Below, piece after piece: positions 60,149 to 64,000 of a stretch of DNA of 64,000 nt. Location: positions 54,972,181-55,036,180 of the forward strand of contig NC_058340.1 of the NCBI RefSeq assembly GCF_905475395.1, written 5' to 3'. The translations under genes and the position numbers were made by a program. The notes under the pieces were generated by a model, which was not told the origin of the DNA, did not search any database, and saw only the letters and a list, made by a program, of their open reading frames with translations. Origin of the DNA: Chrysoperla carnea. Its lineage: Eukaryota > Arthropoda > Insecta > Neuroptera > Chrysopidae. Position 1 is the stretch's first letter. Every line of letters begins with the position of its first letter.

Positions 60149-60553
60149 CTTATATTTCTTATTTATTTTTAAATAATTCAGATTCTAGAAAATAGATTCG
60201 TTTATCATTATATTTCATTGCCATTTAAAAAAAGGAAAACGCGTTTCAAATAATTGAATGTTGAAGTTATACTATTCGGAAAAATAAATAAGTAGATCAA
60301 AAATAACCTATACTGACTTTGTCAACAATAAACATAAAATAAAGGTAAGTTAAAAACGTTGAATTTATATTAGTTCATTTAATTGATTTTAATTTTCAGT
60401 TCTAGAACTGCAAATAGAACAAGGACTTTGTAATTTTAATAAACTGAAAATAGTGCAAACTTAAATAAGAAAAAATAACTTACTGTTGATTTTAAAATAA
60501 TTCAACATTAATCATGATTTAAAAACTAGTTAAAATTAAAATGAAAAAAAAAA

Positions 60554-62269
60554 TTAGATCACTTTTTGGCCATTTGTTAAATTTAATTTTCTCCTATGAC
60601 CACCTGTATGTCCATTTCTATGTACTGCAGCTAATGCCACTTGTTGTTCCACAGCTGTATTGATTCGTGCTAATTCAGCTCCCTCGGGCGCGCCTTCCAA
60701 TGCTTGTAATTTACGTACAACACCATATAATGTCACTGGACTAATTAATCCAAAATCAAATAAGCTACACATATGTAGTACAAAATTTTTATATAAATTA
60801 CGCATTAAAATTTCTTTACCACGATGTTTAACAAATTCGATGCAAGCTAATGGTATTTGACAATCACCAACAAAACCGAATTTCATGACATGTAAGTTCC
60901 ATAATTTCATTAATTCTTTTTCACCTTCGTTAACATCGGTGAAATCATCGATCATCATTGTTGTTTTAGTTCGCAACCAATCTGGATCATGTTCACCCTC
61001 TGAATCACAATCTAATTCTTGTGGCCATACTGGTAAACACGTTCCAGTGTGATGGTATAATCGTGCATGTCCAGCTAAATATGGGCGCCTAGCATCTCTT
61101 TCACATTCTTCTCTTTGTTGTAAAAATTCAGTTAAACTATTTACATTATTTTGACATTTACGTGATCTGTTAACTAATAATCGTGTAACTGGAGCACGGC
61201 GAGTGGGACCAGCACTCGGAAGTCGTGGACCAGCTAAAGAATGAGGTGTACCCGCATACGAACTATCATATAATTCATTAATCGCCACATCGATTCTAGC
61301 GCCACCATTTTGTAATGGAACATATGTAAACGAAAATCGTGCATGGCATAGACGTAAATGTTTTAATAACGGATATAACGATCCACAATCAAGACTACAC
61401 CAGGGGCAATGTAAATCTTCACAAGCTTCAGTTTGTTGTCGACTATTGTTATTATATAAAAATTGATAAACAATTTGAGGTCTGGTTTCATTGTTATTTG
61501 AACTGACTTTCTCAACTTTCACAGCAACAGGTTGAGGTCGTGACCACCGTAATCGTAATTTTAACGAAGGACCTTTTTTAAACGATTCAAACGAACCACA
61601 ACTATCGTCCATATCAGTAGATAACGTTTCCCAACTTGAATACTTTTTAGGAGATACTTTTGGTGCAGGTGTGGTAACTTCTTGAAGAGCAATCTCATAA
61701 TCTCCGTCAGTTAATAAACATCGATTTTGTTTATCGTAAATAACAAGTTCGGCGCCGTATATTTTGGTTGATGTTGATTTTCTACGTTTTTGAGCTGGTT
61801 GTCCGTCTGGATCTAAGATACTTTGTGATGTTGTAGTGAAACAATGTACACGTAATAACAGCATATACGATTTAACAAGATGACCATTTGATAAACTGAA
61901 CGATTCGTTTGGAATGCACACGTTTGCTGTCTGTTTTGCTGGGACAATTATTTCTTCTGATGGATTTACATCTATTTCATTTGTACCTAATGATATTTGC
62001 ATTAATGGGGATGCACTATCTTTTCGTTTTTTATGACATATTTTCAATAACAATGTTTCTACTTGAGCATATTGTACAGAGTTATCGATTGTTTTATCAT
62101 AAAATCCTATAAATATTAATTCCATTTGACCGCCATTCGGTATTGGCTTATTTATTTTTTGAGCAGTGATTTTTTCTAATAAACCATCTATTCGAAATGT
62201 TTTACGAGCCGCATTTGTACGTGACATTCGATGTTTCATATAACTAAGATTACGATTTAAAAATATTGG
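60554..62269 (-). CDS. Su(z)12: Su(z)12, PRC2 subunit (C-terminal exon; N-terminus off window)
   Basis: A single 1,716-base exon encodes 571 residues plus stop. Its 5' edge is a splice acceptor, TTTCAG, followed by PIFLNRNLSYMKHRMSRTN, which aligns with human SUZ12 PIFLHRTLTYMSHRNSRTN. The first coding exon (about 80-90 residues in the human protein) must therefore lie past an intron of at least 1.73 kb, off the right edge. Conserved blocks are LLLKICHKKRKDSASPL, NGHLVKSYMLLLRV, YQFLYNNNSRQQTEA, and the C2H2 finger CPWCSLDCGSLYPLLKHLRL beginning at visible residue 288. The VEFS box near the C-terminus includes FTDVNEGEKELMKLWNLHVM. SUZ12 is the scaffold of Polycomb repressive complex 2, which methylates H3K27. 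The C-terminal tail is shorter than in human. The absence of introns across these domains is unusual, but the acceptor and native N-terminal context argue against a retrocopy. Confidence 0.96.
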   Translation of the reverse strand, partial: PIFLNRNLSYMKHRMSRTNAARKTFRIDGLLEKITAQKINKPIPNGGQMELIFIGFYDKTIDNSVQYAQVETLLLKICHKKRKDSASPLMQISLGTNEIDVNPSEEIIVPAKQTANVCIPNESFSLSNGHLVKSYMLLLRVHCFTTTSQSILDPDGQPAQKRRKSTSTKIYGAELVIYDKQNRCLLTDGDYEIALQEVTTPAPKVSPKKYSSWETLSTDMDDSCGSFESFKKGPSLKLRLRWSRPQPVAVKVEKVSSNNNETRPQIVYQFLYNNNSRQQTEACEDLHCPWCSLDCGSLYPLLKHLRLCHARFSFTYVPLQNGGARIDVAINELYDSSYAGTPHSLAGPRLPSAGPTRRAPVTRLLVNRSRKCQNNVNSLTEFLQQREECERDARRPYLAGHARLYHHTGTCLPVWPQELDCDSEGEHDPDWLRTKTTMMIDDFTDVNEGEKELMKLWNLHVMKFGFVGDCQIPLACIEFVKHRGKEILMRNLYKNFVLHMCSLFDFGLISPVTLYGVVRKLQALEGAPEGAELARINTAVEQQVALAAVHRNGHTGGHRRKLNLTNGQKVI

Positions 62270-62879
62270 CTGAAATTATAAATAATATTCCAATTTATTC
62301 ATTTTTGTTTCATAATAATTAATTTGAAGTTAATATTCCGATTGAATTTGAAATTATATTTTTGTGTAACGAAAATCTATACAATCAGACTTTGATAAGA
62401 CACAAATATTTTTTTTCAACCAGAGCGAAAAACTTTTCCCTTAGATTTCCCTAGGATAATATGTTAAAATTAGCTACACACACTAGTAAAAAGACTTCAC
62501 TTAAATTTTTTTTTTAATTTTCTCCCGTGGGGAGAGAGAGGTAATTTGACATAGTTCTGTCCCTATTCAATGGGCAAAAACCAGGGTTTGTAGCAATAAT
62601 TGTATACAATCCGTTCAGTAAATCATTTCGCATAGTACATCAATGAGTGTGAGAGAATACGTATGTACATATAATTAAGCAATGTGTGTAAGAAAGATAC
62701 TATGTATTATATGTTTGTTATTAATTATTATTATATGCAACACAAAATGCCTACTCTTCAATGACGATACAGCTTGAAATCCAATAGCGTATGTGTGTAT
62801 GAAATAATGTTTGTGAAATGCTTTAGAAAACTATATAATATCTTTCGTATACACATTGTCTAATGTATCTGTGCATATG

Positions 62880-62997
62880 TATACTCAATGTCCAAAAAAA
62901 TGCTCGTTTTAAAACATTCTAAGTGTTACTATTATAACATATGATGAGTACGCTTAGAATGTTTTAACTGTGGCATTTTTTTTGACAGTGAGATACC
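62880..62997. mobile_element. 118-base hairpin MITE, Tc1/mariner-like ends
   Basis: The left end TATACTCAATGTCCAAAAAA and the right end in reverse complement (TATCTCACTGTCAAAAAAAA) match closely. The inner arms share TTAAAACATTCTAAG. The loop is about 20 bases. TA-rich termini and CACTGTCAAAAAAA-like ends resemble mariner-type MITEs. Confidence 0.65.
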
Positions 62998-63020
62998 ATG
63001 GATATAGGAATATTTTAAAA

Positions 63021-63945
63021 GGGATGGAGTATAACCGAGTGGAGTGAGCCTCACTTAGGGGGAAGAGGCAGGGTATCATTGTGCCTACTTTCTATTGGCT
63101 GTTAACTAGGCACATGCTGAAAGTATGCTCAAAACCTTCTTTAAGTGTTTTTGATTCGTTTGTAAGCATGGAAACATGTTTGACATATGGTTGACGAGTG
63201 TGGACAACATAAATAAATAATCTTATATTCAAAAGAAAAGTAAAATTTGTAAAGAAAAATAAATATGTGAAGTATTTATGATTGTTTTAAAACAATTTTT
63301 CTACGATATAAGTAACCAAAACGCAAAAATATTCTATTCAATTTAGTGAATATTAAATCTTCAATTCTAGTGTTACAACTATTATAAGTTAACTAATGAA
63401 ATTCAAAAGAAGGATTAAGAATGTCTCGAAAATACGTCGATTAATTTTTAATACTAAATTTCAACGTATTATAGAATTTTTTAAATATGAAATTGATGTT
63501 AAAATATATTATTTAGGTGATTAGTCGGTCATAGGAATATTAAAGGTATATTCCTTCATCCAAGGGTAGTTAGTTAAAAATATTATATTTGTAATTAATT
63601 TCTAAATAGTATTAAAAAAAATTCTTTAAGGTAAAAGATTTTACTTTAAATAGAAAGATTTTTTGCTCGGACCAATCTACAACACACGCAGAATTCGCTA
63701 CCCATTTAAATTTTCCCGCAATTGAGAGTGCGAACAGCCACAGCCAATCAAAAGCCGACATATTGCTTGAGGCAATCTAAAACCATGAAAATAGAAATAT
63801 TAAAATCTAAAATACACGAAATATTATCATTCTATTTGAATTTACCGCAAATGAGAGCCACAGCCAATCAAAAGTAGGCACATTCCTTCCCCCCTGAGTG
63901 GTACACCCCTCCCTCGTCGAAAGTAGGACTTTATACTACATCCCT
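63021..63945. mobile_element. Non-coding element with long imperfect TIRs
   Basis: The left end (63021-63110) contains GGGATGGAGTATAA, CTCACTTAGGGGGAAG and GTGCCTACTTTCTATTGGCT. The right end (63840-63945) in reverse complement contains GGGATGTAGTATAA, ACTCAGGGGGGAAG and GTGCCTACTTTTGATTGGCT. Gaps interrupt the match. Inside the right part the block GCCACAGCCAATCAAAAG occurs twice in direct orientation (about 63704-63766 and 63837-63893). No ORF. Likely a non-autonomous DNA element with a subterminal repeat. Confidence 0.6.
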
Positions 63946-64000
63946 ACTATAATTACTAGATCCGTGATCGCCTATATGTTACTAAAAATAAAATCTTGAG

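Larger units (their letters stand above)
62270..64000. other. Su(z)12 intron 1 (partial), repeat-rich
   Basis: The right edge of the window is intron or upstream sequence of Su(z)12. I find no exon resembling the SUZ12 N-terminus. It holds a small MITE at 62880-62997 and a roughly 925-base element with long imperfect TIRs at 63021-63945. Confidence 0.55.

Noticed and set aside
1-64000. CRISPR array, operon, integrated virus or autonomous transposon
   Set aside because: No regularly spaced repeats, no bacterial-style gene packing, and no reverse transcriptase, integrase, capsid or intact transposase frame was seen.

Overview
The window looks like nuclear DNA from an AT-rich arthropod, most probably an insect. 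It has spliced genes with GT-AG introns, extremely AT-biased codon use, many small terminal-inverted-repeat (TIR) elements, and repeat tails of a kind common in insect genomes. I cannot fix the order from sequence alone. All gene identities come from recognising protein families by eye; no search was run.

Layout. 1-200: a hairpin-forming element. 1363-5595 (+): HMMR/RHAMM-like spindle coiled-coil protein, 3 exons. 5596-13476: long gene-free stretch with one TA-flanked MITE. 13477-21753 (-): TOM1-like VHS-GAT endosomal sorting adaptor, 8 exons. 25105-28202 (+): DRC3/LRRC48, the leucine-rich-repeat subunit of the axonemal nexin-dynein regulatory complex, 8 exons. 28359-29962 (-): mitochondrial enoyl-CoA delta-isomerase (ECI1), 4 exons, tail-to-tail with DRC3. 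33174-38584 (-): protein disulfide isomerase ending in KDEL, 4 exons, with a perfect ER-stress element (CCAAT-N9-CCACG) just upstream. 41009-43408 (+): METTL22-like lysine methyltransferase, 5 exons. 43409-47415: gene-free and rich in foldback elements. 47416-53031 (-): a 7-exon gene I do not recognise, with an RVxF-type motif near its C-terminus and a tRNA-Leu(AAG) inside its third intron. 53032-60553: mostly gene-free, with a textbook hAT MITE and one possible orphan exon. 60554-62269 (-): the large C-terminal exon of Su(z)12 (Polycomb repressive complex 2); its first coding exon lies beyond the right edge.

The genes are ordinary housekeeping, ciliary and chromatin genes that do not form a pathway together. 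The distinctive content is the high density of small non-autonomous DNA elements (at least a dozen distinct inverted-repeat structures), many of them in introns; a pair of repeats with a hammerhead-ribozyme-like core; the ER-stress promoter motif of PDI; and the unrecognised gene. I found no CRISPR array, operon or intact autonomous transposon, and no convincing viral element. The nearest thing to a new system is the unrecognised gene plus the hammerhead-like repeat family, and both are offered as candidates only.
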